A DNA stretch of 64,000 nucleotides from Parapristionchus giblindavisi (lineage: Eukaryota > Nematoda > Chromadorea > Rhabditida > Diplogasteridae): assembly GCA_943737045.1 (NCBI GenBank), contig CALSFV010000078.1:276001-340000 (forward strand), written 5' to 3'. The notes under the pieces are model-generated. The model saw nothing but the letters and a program-made list of their open reading frames with translations. It was not told where the DNA came from and did no database searches. The stretch's first letter is position 1. Every line of letters starts with the position of its first letter. Made by a program: the position numbers and the translations under genes. This document shows, in pieces, positions 48,704 through 62,100 of the stretch.

Positions 48704-51084
48704 ATCATTCATCTATCTTCATCTTCTTCATCAACATCCTAATCTCTCACTCCCAATTGTACATATTCCTTCCTATTATCTTCTTCTTCTTCTTTATAGT
48801 TAATATTCTCTATTACTTCTTCATTTTTTCATTCTATTCAATTTGAAGAGATATAGAGTGTACTTGTTTATTGAGAGAGATATCATCATCACCCAAACTT
48901 ATCGTACTCCACACTTACCGTAACCAATCCATTTAGTTATTCCTCTATTCATTGATCTACCCCATCGTTTATTGATTGAAGAGCGTCTATTGGATACAAA
49001 TAGATAGATATAGTAATGGAAAATATTAGTTATGATATTGTGTATTAGAATGAGATGATGAGACTATTGATTGATCTATCTCATCTTTATTCAGTCTATA
49101 GTTGTGTATTATACCCTTATACATATATACTACATACTACCATTAACTACTACTACTACGACTACTACTATCTTTTTGTATTTCCCCATAATATAAGATA
49201 TATCCCCTCAACCTCCCCCCATTACTATGATTTAGAGATACGTTAGCCCATTGGAAGATTCGCTTCTACCATACAGTCCCGCAGTCTCCGCCTTAACAAA
49301 AGATCTCCTTCCATGATGTATTTTGTCAAGGCGGAGACTCAGAGGGACTACATATATACAAAATATATATTGTTGTATTGTATTGTATTTGATATGTGAA
49401 TCTTCGACACGCCTCTAAGGCATTATTGATTAGAAGAAAGTGCTCATCCATTGATTAATTCGATGTATATTGTCATGACTTTACTACTATCTATCATTGA
49501 TAAGTGCCTTAGACTCCCCCCCCCTTCTTCCCTTATTATCCCAACCCTATACATACATGGCTCAATTTGTCCAATGCTTATCTACCGTAATCCCGAGTGA
49601 CGCCAAGCGTATACCCAGTCAATACTTATTCTCCTATTGTAGAATACATCACAACCTGCTTGTTTGCTCAATCGTCTCGATATACCGTAATCCACCATTA
49701 TGACCCTTCCTCTCTGTCTCAATATCCCCCGTAACCAATTTTCTCTAACGCCTATGACATCTCTCTCTATCATATTCCCTATCATCAATCAATAATCAAT
49801 GTATCATGAATCAATAATCAGTTGTGATTGTTCAAGTCTCTCATTATTCATCGCGTTCTATTCATTCAATTCTTTCTTCTTTATCAATATCTCCAAATAT
49901 ATAATATATATTAGTTGGTCATCATCATCATCATCCTTCTGTATATTTATATATCATTCTTCATCCTCTCAATCCTTCAATCTGTGTACATAATATCCTA
50001 TCCCAACCCTCCTTCCTTTCCCTTCTATCTCCTGCGTGTAGCCCCTTCCCATTATAGGTTAAGCATACCCCTCTCTAAAGTAAGTAATAAGTGTATAATT
50101 ACGGTTAGATTGGTTTGCTCCCATTCTCCGTCCTATAACCCTATAATGTCTCATCTCGTTAACTATTACTGCTCTCTATATTAGTATCGATATTCTATTC
50201 GTCCTTTATCTACTCGTTCTTCATTCTTCTCTTGTTGTATCATCATCATCATCTTACTCATATATCATCTACATCTCTATATACCCTAAGATTGCTCCAA
50301 TCCGGTCTATCCATACCCATCCCCGTTCTTCATCTATCCATATCCCTTCACCCTTCCCCTCATTACCGCATCCCTCTCATCAATTATATATTTATCATTT
50401 ATTGTACACTCGATTAAACTTGCTCAATTCTCTTCCTCTTCTCCTTTCATTCATCCTCAACCTACTCTTTCCATCATAGGCGGAATATGTCTGAAGATTC
50501 TAACCTGGCTAAATAAAGAACTATTATTATACTTCTGTAGTGGAAAACAACAGTAAATAACTACTCTGCACAAGATTTATTACTCTCCATGATTCTACCG
50601 AAATTTAAAATGAAGAAAATAAAAAAAAGAAAGAATAATTTAAAATGGTTGTCATATGATGCATAAGAGGAAGAGTGAATAAGGAAAATGAAAATACATA
50701 GGAACCCATGAGAAAGAAAGAGAAGAAGCAGAGATAGATAGAAGATAACAAGATAATCAATAAAAACAATCAACGAATTGAGGACACACATACGGTAAAG
50801 CTCATGGTGGGAAGAAGAACAAGAAGAATATTGAATATATCGTTGAATTATTGGATATTTTTATCTGGAAACTCAGAATGGAAAGGGAAAAGCAACAGAC
50901 CTATAATAGGAAATTATGATCGATATCACAAAGAGGATAATTGTGAAATCGATGAAACGGGAAGAAAAAAGAAAACCGATTGGATAGAGAAAAACTATGG
51001 GATGGAGATATAAATAAATGAAGAAAGGGATTACTGTATTGAGCTAGTGTTAAAATTATTAATAATATCTTGTCTATACTTGTA
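48704..51084. other. Intergenic region between FNIP and cars-1 (convergent)
   Basis: About 2.4 kb, pyrimidine-rich on the plus strand from 48704 to 50500 and purine-rich afterwards, as expected for two facing 3' UTRs. It contains one small palindrome (49274-49352). Short frames at 50561-50791 and 50804-51013 have no motifs. Confidence 0.5.
49274..49352. mobile_element. Small palindromic element
   Basis: AGTCTCCGCCTTAACA and the inverse TGTCAAGGCGGAGACT, with AGTCCC/GGGACT at the outer ends, pair around a short AT loop. Probably a tiny MITE. Confidence 0.5.
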
Positions 51085-52274
51085 TTACTGATTGCCATTT
51101 TGCTCTTTCAGATATGTATCATACAACTTCTTTTGCCCGTTCCATAGTTTCTCCAGATTCTTCCTTGCCTTCTTTGAGACCTTAAATAAATATAGTAATA
51201 CTTAAAAACAATACTATTATATATTATATCTGTCACAGCCAATATAGCTACAGTATTCACTGAAACATCTCAAATCCAATTCAGTCAATAAAACATATGC
51301 TATATCAGATTGTACAATATCGATTATAATGGAGTAATCAATCAAACCTCTTCTCCTTCAGATGTATGTGTTGGGATTCCATTGTCGTCGTACTGTGAAT
51401 ATTTCCCAGTGTGATCACCCTGAAATGAATGAGTGAACTACCGTATACTCTTATTCGTCATAGGATACGGTACCTGTTTGAACATCTCGACAGGATTAAT
51501 CCTCTTCTGTGCTTCTTTAGCAGCTGCCTTCTCAGCCGCTTCTCTCAATCGTTTCTCCTTTTCCTACAAATGATAAAGTCATTAACATTGAGAACAGGGA
51601 TGCTCATTTTTTTCGATATTTTTTCTTTAAAAAAAAACACAAAAAATTTATGACATTAAAAAATTTCAAGCAATTTTTCATTGACGAAAATTACCGTATA
51701 CCTGAAACTTATCAGGCATTTCGGGTCGAGACCATGTTAGCAAAAGACATTTGCGCAAAATGTATCAATTGCGCCGATCCCAAATGCGCCGAATGACATT
51801 TGCGCAATAACCAAATGCGCCGAGGGATATTTGCGCAATAGCCAAATGCGCGGAGGGACATTTGCGCAATAACCAAATGCGCCGAGGGACATTTGCGCTG
51901 GGGGACATTTGCGCGAGAACCAAATGCGCGATGGACATTTGCGCAATAACCAAATGCGCGAGGGACATTTGCGCAATAACCAAATGCACGAGGGACATTT
52001 GCGCAATAACCAAATGCGCGACGGACATTTGCGCCGAAGGACATTTGAGCAGGAACCTAATGCGCCTAGGGACATGTCTTTTATTTTATTTTATTTTTTT
52101 CATCATTTTTCTTGCAATTGTTTCAAAAACAATGCGGAATGAATATTGATGCAGAGCATAGTCTCACCTTCACTCATTTTCATCCTCTACACCCACTATC
52201 ATTACGAATATGATTATTCAAGTCTTTTCATTGTATCCCCTCTTATCCGTGATCATAGATTTCCCATCCTTTTC

Positions 52275-52318
<44 letters not shown>

Positions 52319-55300
52319 ATAGTATTCACTCACATTATCTGCCTGTGTATTTAGAGTTATCTCAAGGCCTCTACTTGGTCCAGTTGCTGTGCCTCGAGTT
52401 TGTCCATTTTACTTTCTCGATTTCGTGGACTTGATTGACTCTTCGTCTGTTCTCTGTTCTATGTCTATTCGATATGATATTGTGCGAGCAAAAAAGATAA
52501 AAAGAACATCTTCGATTATCGATGCAATGGTGAAGGCAGCGTTAAACGATGTTATGTAACCAGTGAAATTTTTTTCTCGCTTTAACGACATGAAGTGCAG
52601 GTTTTCAAACAGATTTGAGATCAGCGTGTTCGAATTAGCATAAGCTGAAAGATTCGTGTAGGGATATGTGGGCTCCGACCATTCCCTTGTATGCTCAGCA
52701 TCAATATTCATTCTGACCACATTGTTGTCGAAACAATTGCAAGAAAATGATGAGAAAATAAAATAAAATAAAATAAAAGACATATTCAGCGCAAATGCCC
52801 CTCGCGCATTTGGTTCTGGCGCAAATGTACCTCGGCGCATTTGGTTATTGCGCAAATGTCCCTCCGTGCATTTGGTTATTGCGCAAATGTCCCTCGCGCA
52901 TTTGGTTATTGCGCAAATGTCCCTCCGCGCATTGGTTATTGCGCAAATGTCCCTCTGCGCATTTGGTTCCTGCGCAAATGTCCCTTTGCGCATTTGGTAC
53001 TGGCGCAAATGTAACTCGGCGCAAATGAGATCTTGCGCAAATGCCCATTCCCTTCGTATTGCGCAAATGTCTTTTGCTAACATGGTCTCGACCCGGCATT
53101 TCGTTTCAAGTTTTCTAATATTTTTTAACGCGCCATAAATCTAATCGTGTATCCGCACAAAATAACATGCTACTTAAGAAAATTAGTAATTATAACGTTT
53201 AATAGGATTATACATGATTATATAGGTTAGCATATAATAATATATCGCTCTTGTAAGACTTAAGAGATTTTTAAAAGTTGGGAAGTTTTTCAATTAAAAA
53301 AATAATTACTTAGAAGAGTTTTCGTAGTTAGACCAGAAATTCTACGGTTTTGTTACTGTTTAAACATGCAAGACTTCATTATTCATATGTATTCTCTTTT
53401 TTTTAAGAGAAAGAGCAGACAATCATTATTAAATGAACAATGAGACAGGAAAATGAATAATGATGAATTAGGATCTAGCTATACTTACAGCAATCTTCGC
53501 AGCTTCAGCAGCTTTCTTTTGTGCTGCTTCCAATAGAAGAGTTTCCTTATCAACCAATTTGAGTACAGTTTGATTAGTTCGATCCTCTAATCGTACACCC
53601 AATTCAGGTAGAATATCATCACGAAGACGATCACATTCCTGTTCCATTATAACAATTAATCATGATGAAGGGGAATTATAATAAACGTTATAAGGAATAC
53701 ATCCAAATATATTTACAATACTTAAAAACATCGAACCAAATAGATAGAGTAAATGTTAACATATTTATATTGATACCTCCAGGATTTCTCCAACTTTGTG
53801 TTCCCTTGCAATAAATCGAACTTTCTCACGGAAATCGGCCAATGCAGATAGATATGGCATGAGTGTATCTTCTAGATTACTTCCATTCATCGATGATCCA
53901 CTATCACTCAAAATATAATCAATACAATCATTTCATCATCATTGTACCCATTGCATTCGTGTTTCATACATCATATACGTATATTGAGATAGAGAGAACT
54001 ACTCAACTAATTGTAGATGGTCTAACAAGATTGTAAGATTATTACCTTTCAACAGGATATCCGATGTCTCCGGAAGTAGGAATGACACCAAACATTCGGA
54101 GTTGAGATGTTATGTACATGACTATATTACGGAGAAGAACACAATTGGGAATCGATGAAGACTTCTCCTTAAAATTCATTATTCCTATTATATGGACCAG
54201 TTAGACAGTTTCAAGATCCGACAATCAATCAATAGAGTAAAGATGGAAGAAGAGTTTACCTTTTGAACAATATATGCATTTCCAATAGTAATCATGTCTC
54301 GTAATTTTTCCAATGCTAACCGAGTATCGATTGAATCACAAAGAGCTGTATGGAATTCATCCCTGAATCAATCAATCAATCAATAATTAACAAAGATCAG
54401 ATTATAGTTATACTCACTTCAACTTATTAAAGTTCTCCTGTACTTCGAGTTCGTTTGCCGAGAGCTTCTGGTAACCCTAGGCAATACACTGATGAATAAA
54501 ACGAAAGATCAAAGAACAAAGATCAGCTACCTGGCTGGAATCTGGTTTGTAATGCCTTCTGAGGATATCCTTCACAAGAAGAAGGAAATCATTGGAGATT
54601 CTCTCAAAATGAAGAGCACGTTCCATTGCACCAGGGCTACAAACAATTATTGAAAATATTAAAAAAATCGATATTTAGCGAATAAATAATTTACCAATAA
54701 TCAAGAATATCAGTCCAATTGTGCATAAGGAAGAGAATTCTCATTTGTCTACTCGAATACTGACGAAGAGCCTCACGAATAGTGATGAAGTTCTGTTTAA
54801 TATAATACATTCAATAAGTTCAATATAATCAATCAATAATTTTACCTTGAGTGATTTACTCATCTTTAGTCCTTGAATACGTAGAGTACCCGCATGAAGG
54901 AAGTAGTTGACCCAATTGGGAGATTCAAAATGTGCTTCACACTGTAATATAATCATATGACAATCTATAGAATGATTAATGTATTCAGACTCCACTAACA
55001 TCATTAATACACATATCAAATAGATTTAATATAAATAATCGGGATGAATCATAGATGTAATAGGACAAACTTGAGCAATTTCATTATCATGATGAGGGAA
55101 TTTGAGATCAGTTCCACCAGAATGAATATCTAACTTCTCTCCAGCTACAGCTCCACACATAGCAGAACATTCAATATGCCATCCTGGACGACCTACAACA
55201 ACTCAGTCATTTACACTACAATAGGTTACATTTTAACCCCAAAACAATCACAAATCTCATTTGACTCTTTACTCTCACTACACTTTGTATCATTTTATTT

Positions 55301-56506
55301 GTCTGTAATGAACGCCAGTGAAGTGATATGACTATATACTTAACATAATAAAATGAAGAATAAGAAATATGTAAGTATATACCCTTTCCCCATGGTGAAT
55401 CCCAGTATGGTTCTCCTGACTTCCATGCCTTCCATAGAGCGAAATCATTCGCATTTCGTTTTAACTAAAACAGTAAAAGAGAATAAAATGACTGAATGAA
55501 TCTATAGATCGATAGATACATTCAACTTTCTTTCACTAAACAACAATAGTTGAGAAACAAGCATTTCAGTCATTTCAATATGTTTCACTCTCAAAACAAA
55601 GTTGTTGTGTTTACAGGGAACAACTAAACGGGAGTATATTGACCTTATGTAATAGTATATTGAATATAAAGTGTGACTAACCTGCATAGCATCAGCTCCT
55701 AATGATAATTCACCTTCTCCTTCTCTCATATTCTTCAATAATTGATCTGCATCTATATCTCCATATGCTTCAGGTACCAATTTGGCATAAAAATGAGTTG
55801 AATTCGCTTCAAATGCCGCCGTATCGAAATACACCTAAAGGATATTATAATTCATGTTTCATGACGTACAAAATATGAAATAAATCAATATAATTGTGAG
55901 TTACAGTAACCTACCGATCCATCGGTAGTAGCATATGCATAACCATTAGAGATTATCTGTTCAACAAACTTGACAACCTACAATAAATAGTGTGTAATAA
56001 ATCAATCAATAACCAACTACCGTACCTCTGGAACATATTCTGAGACTCTTGTGAGAACATCAGGCGGAAGAACATTAAGACGAGCCATATCAGCAAAGAA
56101 CTCATTCTCATATCTAAACAATAAGGATACGGTAAGTGACGAAAGGGATACGGTAGTTACAGAAATAATGTAGTATTCTTACGTCTTAGCGAGTTGATCA
56201 AAGACAGAATGTTCATTGACTGTTTCTCCTTTCTGTGAATCAAGCCAATCAGACAGAATATCACGAGCTTCATTCAGAAGATGACCCTAATAACAATGAT
56301 AATGATAAATAAATATATATTGAAAAGGATAACCACCATAATTAACAGTGAAATGAAATCTTAATAAATCAAAGTATTCTTCATTCATATTCTTTTAACT
56401 TATGAATAAAAAAGCTTACTACCTTAGCTCTCGAAGTAGATTCAGCATCACCACTGGAAAGAGCTGTCTCTAATGCATTTGAAGCATTTTGCACCTGATA
56501 TGCTAT

Positions 56507-56546
<40 letters not shown>

Positions 56547-58155
56547 CATCATCAACCAAATATAATAATATGACAAACCTTATCCATCATTTTACTTAAC
56601 ATTAACTTCTTATCTCCATCTGTTTCAGCCTCGAATTTACCCTGAACTTATATCTTGAGATTACGGTAAGGATCAAGAAACATATGTATATTGTATACGG
56701 TAGTGATCAAGGTATCTAGAGACCGATCAATAATATACCTTGAAGTATCCAATAGCAGTCATCACATCAGATATAACTTTAACAACTTCAATATCATCCT
56801 TCTGTGCTTCGAGATATGAAGTGAGAAGATGACGTTGACGTGCTCTACAATTAATTACAATAAAAATCAATTGGATATAGTCACCATATTTATCCCCGGA
56901 GAAAACTCTTAACCATAAAGCTGTCAAATTTCGAATGATACACTAAATCATACCATAACTGCATACTTTTCAGCGTGATATACCAGATTTTGAATACAAG
57001 ACTCATTGTACAATTTGCAGATATTCAATGACCATGAGTGTTTAGATTATTGATTGAGATATTATATATTACCTCTTAATGATCTTATCATCGATATCAG
57101 TAATATTCATAATGAATTGAACATGATATCCAAAGTAGTCTTGTAATACTCTCCTTAAATAATAAATCACTATTTACATATACTTTAAAACATCGTATTT
57201 TATGAGTACTCTGGTGTAATAATGTATTCCAATTGCTACTAGGTAAAGATTGTTTTATAAAACAATAATATATTATATTATTATTAGTTTATTTATTGTA
57301 TCACACAATTTGGGAAAAGCCGTAATTTTTCAGGGCTCACCCCTCAAGTCGGCACTCATGTGTTTTGTACGTGATTGTATGATTACATTGTCTACGTGAC
57401 TTTCATCATTTTCATTACCTGAGTATATCAAAGGATAGATAGGCTCTAGCATGCCCCATATGAGAACTATCGTAGACGGTTGGACCACAAATGTACCATT
57501 TGACCTGGTAAAGATCAAAGATCAATTGTTTCTTTTGAATACGTCATCGATATGTGACCCTCGAAAAGAGTAAACAAAAGAACCCAGCTGATGCAATGTA
57601 TTTCATCCCCTCTCATTCAGTTATATGGAGTGTAAAGAGAGAATGAAAGAGAGAATGAAAGAGAGAAAAAGAGAAAGAATGAAAAGAAATAAAGAAAGAG
57701 ATATAGACACGTGAGCTTATCATCACAATGAAACACTATGCAACATTTACTGATTGACAGATACTTCCATTCCCATTACCCTCAGGACGAAACAATCTCA
57801 TAGGGCATACCAATTTGCCATTGTTGGGCACGAATAGATCCTTCTTACGTGTAAGACTGTTATAGAGATACAATTGTTTAGGAGGATTACAATTGGTAGG
57901 AACTGTCCATTGAGGTTGTTCTCTTTTAGATGCTGAATAACCAATTATTAAGATGAGATAATTAGAGAGAGAGAACTATCTTGCTTAGTACATCACTAAT
58001 GATAGAGATCAATCATCACAATGGAAAGCTAGAGATGTACGAACAAAAGTGGATGATGTAATACATTTACCATAATATAAGGGGTAAAAAACAGAATGAT
58101 GAAACAAATAACTAGAAGGAAATGACTTACTTGTTGCACCAGCTTCAGTCGACAT
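51085..58155 (-). CDS. cars-1: Cysteinyl-tRNA synthetase, cytosolic
   Basis: Charges tRNA-Cys with cysteine in the cytosol. Predicted 762 residues (human CARS1 is about 748) from 24 in-phase exons, from 58155-58131, 57932-57811, 57504-57419, 57153-57073, 56844-56739 through to 51563-51474, 51419-51348, 51180-51085. Class I landmarks: [21 protein letters not shown] with the HIGH-equivalent HMGH near residue 63; the eukaryotic insertion ([18 protein letters not shown]); the zinc-site elements GWHIECSAM and FPHHDNE; the KMSKS loop intact near residue 415 (GLKMSKSLK). A charged Lys/Glu helix and the eukaryote-specific tail NPVEMFK...[20 protein letters not shown] close the protein. All catalytic motifs are intact, so it should be functional. 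The start follows no acceptor; the next exon begins in phase. A 1.4 kb transposon occupies the intron between 51563 and 53489. Confidence 0.97.
51723..53094. mobile_element. 1.4-kb palindromic element with mirror-image minisatellite arrays
   Basis: The ends GGGTCGAGACCATGTTAG and its inverted copy are flanked by an exact 8-bp duplication GGCATTTC (51715-51722, 53095-53102). Just inside each end lies an array of a ~30-base unit (ACATTTGCGCAATAACC plus AAATGCGCGAGGG), about ten copies at 51750-52070 and about nine inverted at 52788-53070. Next come inverted TTTTATTTTA tracts and a CTTGCAATTGTTTC block, then an unrelated ~550-base centre with (TA)n at 52279-52312. No transposase. Sits in a cars-1 intron. 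Confidence 0.88.
56511..56544. repeat. (AAT)n microsatellite in a cars-1 intron
   Basis: About eleven AAT units between exons 6 and 7. Confidence 0.9.
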
Positions 58156-59127
58156 AGCGGCTACGAGATATGAGCTGGTACGTCGAAGAAGAGAAGAAAT
58201 GAGAGAAATGATGGGTCTGGAATGGACAATTGAGGATAAGAGAGATCAGGTCTCTTTCCGATGGACAAACTGACCGACAGTAAGAGAGTGAAAGAGACAA
58301 ACAAATAGTGGAGAAGATGAAGGCAGGAAGAGGAGGGATGCAAGCAGAAATAGAAATGAAGTATGATAGATGATTATAATAGAGAGAAGATAACACGCAG
58401 ATCAAAAGGAACAGTAACCAACTAAACATAATATCATGTAAAAATACTATCATAACAAAACTACAATCTATTGAATATGATAAGATGTCAGCGATATAGG
58501 AGAAGAGGGAATGATCCCTTTCAAGAACTTTATCAAAGTCTACGACGCTCTTAACGTTAAGCTTAACTGTTTATTATAGACCGAAATCACATTCAGTTTA
58601 CGATAGAATATGAAAGATGTTCCCAGCCACATCTCATATTCTATCGATAGGACGTTAAACTGATATGACGGCGTGACGATTATGATCATACATTTAATCT
58701 GAACTTTTAAAATCAAAATTAAATTATTTTGAAGAGAAATAAGCTTTAAAAACTCTCAACGTGTCCTGCGAGAGAAGTTTGATGATTCCGCATACAGTAA
58801 TCTGATAGGAACCTTTCGCAACAATTTCAGTGTTTTCGAAAATAGTTTCACTCGCGGTTATTGCGTAATTGTTATGCAGTGTCATCAAAGATAGTTCCCA
58901 AACAAATCAAATTATCTAAAATTAAATACTAATACATTTAAGTGAATTGTAATTTTTGAATTCCCACTAGCCCTGATTCAAGGCATTTTTTCGCGCGACT
59001 TTTCAAACCACGATGGACTTCCTTAAGAATTTTTCGTCGATATTTTTGTTTATTTATTCTCTTCTACTGTGTTTTGCGTGCCGTTTTACATTTATTTTAA
59101 ATTGGTAATGATGTTGAAATTCAGGAG
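58156..59127. promoter_or_regulatory. Divergent promoter region between cars-1 and lem-2
   Basis: The two start codons are 972 bases apart on opposite strands, so both promoters lie here. A hairpin near 58593-58665 pairs ACGATAGAATATGA with its inverted copy. No defined factor site is convincing. Confidence 0.5.
59117..59127 (+). promoter_or_regulatory. Candidate spliced-leader acceptor of lem-2
   Basis: GAAATTCAG ends three bases before the chosen ATG, the usual spacing of a nematode SL1 trans-splice site. Confidence 0.55.
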
Positions 59128-62100
59128 ATGGACGTCTCTCAATTATCAGATGCACAACTTCGTGATGAACTCAAACAATACGGAGTTAATGTTGGTCCTG
59201 TTGTTGGAACGACTCGAACTGTTTATGAGAAAAAGTTAGTCGAAGCCAGAAAGAAAGGAACATCTGCAGTAAGTGATTAATAACTTATCCATTTAATTAA
59301 ACTATATATTTATTGTTACTAGCACATTCCCCTTATGTTGTTTGACAATATTTTTTAATACTATTGAGTAGTGTATTAATTCCAAAATTCAGGCTTCTTC
59401 TGGAACGCCTGCCAAGGCTAGTGTCAGTTCTTCGAGGACAACACCTTTATCTACTAAACGATCCAGTTCTCGTAGTCGTAAGTCGGCTGTAGCTCTATCA
59501 GATGAAGAAGAGGCATCCGATACTGAGAAGGATGACATCCCCACTCCTTCCTCATTATCTCGTACTAAGCCTACTGTTTCTACTCCAATCAAGAAGAAGG
59601 TCGTCACTCCCATCAAGTGAGCATTATAATCATTTCACACATTATATTACATTACATTAATTGCATTATTATAGTTGACCTTACAGATATTATTTTAGGA
59701 AAAAGCCTGTGTTCGTACCAGCAGCCAGTGTTCCTCGAATTCCCGTACCAGCTAGTATACCCCGTGTAAATTCTAAAGTGGACAAACCTGGACATACTCC
59801 ACCTCGCATTCAAAAGTCTGGTCGTTCAACGAATATATCGAGTCCGCTTGATGTCTCAGCATTCTCCGCCTCTAGTTAGTTTCCTTCTTTGTTTATATTT
59901 GATGAATATTAATAAAGTATGTATTTTAAAGGATCGAATCGTATGATAGAGAGTGAAGCAGCTACTTCTGGAGATGAATCAGGAGATGATCATGAGGAAA
60001 TCTCGAGACCTCTATCTGGTACTAGCATCTTCGACAAGTTGACCACATCATCGTAAGTATAATCACAATAAGTTATTTGCATTTATAAACGATAATCTTT
60101 TTTCAGTCATCGTGCTCCGGCCTCTTCATCTATCCTTTCTTCTCTTGATTCATCCAATAGAAAGAATAGTAGTGGATCGCCATGGAATTTATTAGCCAGA
60201 AAGCCTATGGTAAGTATCTATCATTGAATATAATTAATAATGGAATTATATTTTAATTTTTTATTAATTTATGGTTGTTATATCATCCTTAATATATGCT
60301 TGCAGCTTGAATTTGACGAGACTCCTCTCCGTAAGTATGATATGCGCGTTGATGGAACTCATACGAAGGTACAAAGAGATAACAAGACTGGAAAGTATAA
60401 CGTTAGTCAAACTAGGGTATGATAATATTCAATCTATTAGCATCACTTTCTATTGGATATATAGTAACCATGTATTGATTGCAGGATGTTGTCTATGATT
60501 TCTCTCGTATCATTCTCATGGTTCTCATTGTCTTTGTTGTACTTCTATTCATTGCCTATATCTGTACTGCTCGTCCAGAAGTCATCGCCAAAAGCTTCAA
60601 AACAATCTCTGGTTTGCATATTTAGTTGTCTGTTTGTTTATTTATAATAATAACAATATGTTTGATTACAGGAGCAGTAGGAGACACGGCTTTGTTCCTC
60701 TACAACTATGCCATCTTTCCGCTATTTCTCGTTGCAGTCTTAGCTACAGCCATTGGATCTGGATATTGGCTATACAGACAGAGAAAGATTGCAGCTGAGA
60801 TGGAAGAGGAAGCAATGTTCGATCTGGTTACAAAGATTACTGGTTTGTTCATGTCCATTTATTTGATCGATAATTTATCACTGAATTGGTAATAATGACG
60901 AAATTAGAATAGATCTGGATCGTTGGGAGAGGATTCATTGTGGTTGATTGGTTCTCGTTCATGTTTAGGAGAGCCTGTCTGAGGGAACTCACATATGAGG
61001 TGACATAGCGAAAAATAAATATTTTTGTTTGATGTGGAATAAAATAGTACACTGTCAGGTGACCTCAGCCACACATATGAGAAAGTTTGATTTTGTGTCT
61101 GAAGGTTACTGTAAGCGAAAATGTTCATTTGGTCGAAAAAATTATTTCGGTTCCCAAGCATCCGATCGACTCGGGAGTGGTACCAATCGATTCCTCGAGC
61201 AAATACAAGCAACTTTTACTCCGATCGCTTTTTAGTCAGGACTTCGAAGAATCGAGTTATTAAGAAAACAAACTTTTGAACGTTAATTTCTATGCGACGG
61301 TTCTCTAGGAGGAAGAAATTAAATTTGCTTAAATCGTTCTACACTTAATTACCTACCTTATATTTAAAAATGAAGGCAAACAAACCTGGTCAAATTTGGT
61401 TACGAAAGCAAAATATGACAACAACTCGGTAAAAAAGTCACTTCACGATCCTTATTGTTAGTGCGCTTGTCATACTGTGGACACCAGTCTCTTTTCACGC
61501 CTCTATGCCCGGACTCCCCCTATAGGTTTAATTTATTTCGTTTTTACATGTTTTTTTTACTTAAAATTAAAACACACACTAGGGGGGAAAACATTTAAAA
61601 ACGGAATAAATTGAGCAAGAATAAACCAATTAATGGTGCCGGGTATAGAGCTGTGAATAAGAAAATATGACAGGGCACCAATTGCTATAGAACCTTTTTA
61701 AAGAAAGAAGAAAGTAAATATGCTTAAAACGTTCCACATCTAATACCAAACCTTATGTATATTAAAATATGAAGACCAACAAAAGAGGTCAAGTTTGTAT
61801 TTGAACGCAAAATATGACAGTGACTCAGTCTTAGACTACTTCACGATATTATTTTGGTGCCTTGTCACTCTGGTGTTGAAATCCATGCATGATCACGGAT
61901 ACGAGTATAATCATGCATGATTCGACATTAAATGCATGATCATACATGGGATATCCACGGTTCGATATCATACATGGATTCTTCGTGATCGTGTATAGAT
62001 TTTCCGTGATCTTCCATGGAGTCTCAAAATCCACGCATTATCACGGATAACCCATGCATGATTCGAGTATTTTCCATGATATATGTCATTAATTGCACGA

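Noticed and set aside
50561..51098. Hydrophobic minus-strand and charged plus-strand frames downstream of cars-1
   Set aside because: Composition follows the AT and purine bias of the region; no family motif and no exon partners.
51750..52070. CRISPR-like array
   Set aside because: Regular ~30-base units, but there are no unique spacers, the host is a nematode, and the array lies inside a transposon with a mirror copy.
51712..53138. Long frames (up to 224 residues) in the cars-1 intron
   Set aside because: They follow the ~30-base minisatellite units of the palindromic element and are mirrored on both strands, so they are repeat artefacts.
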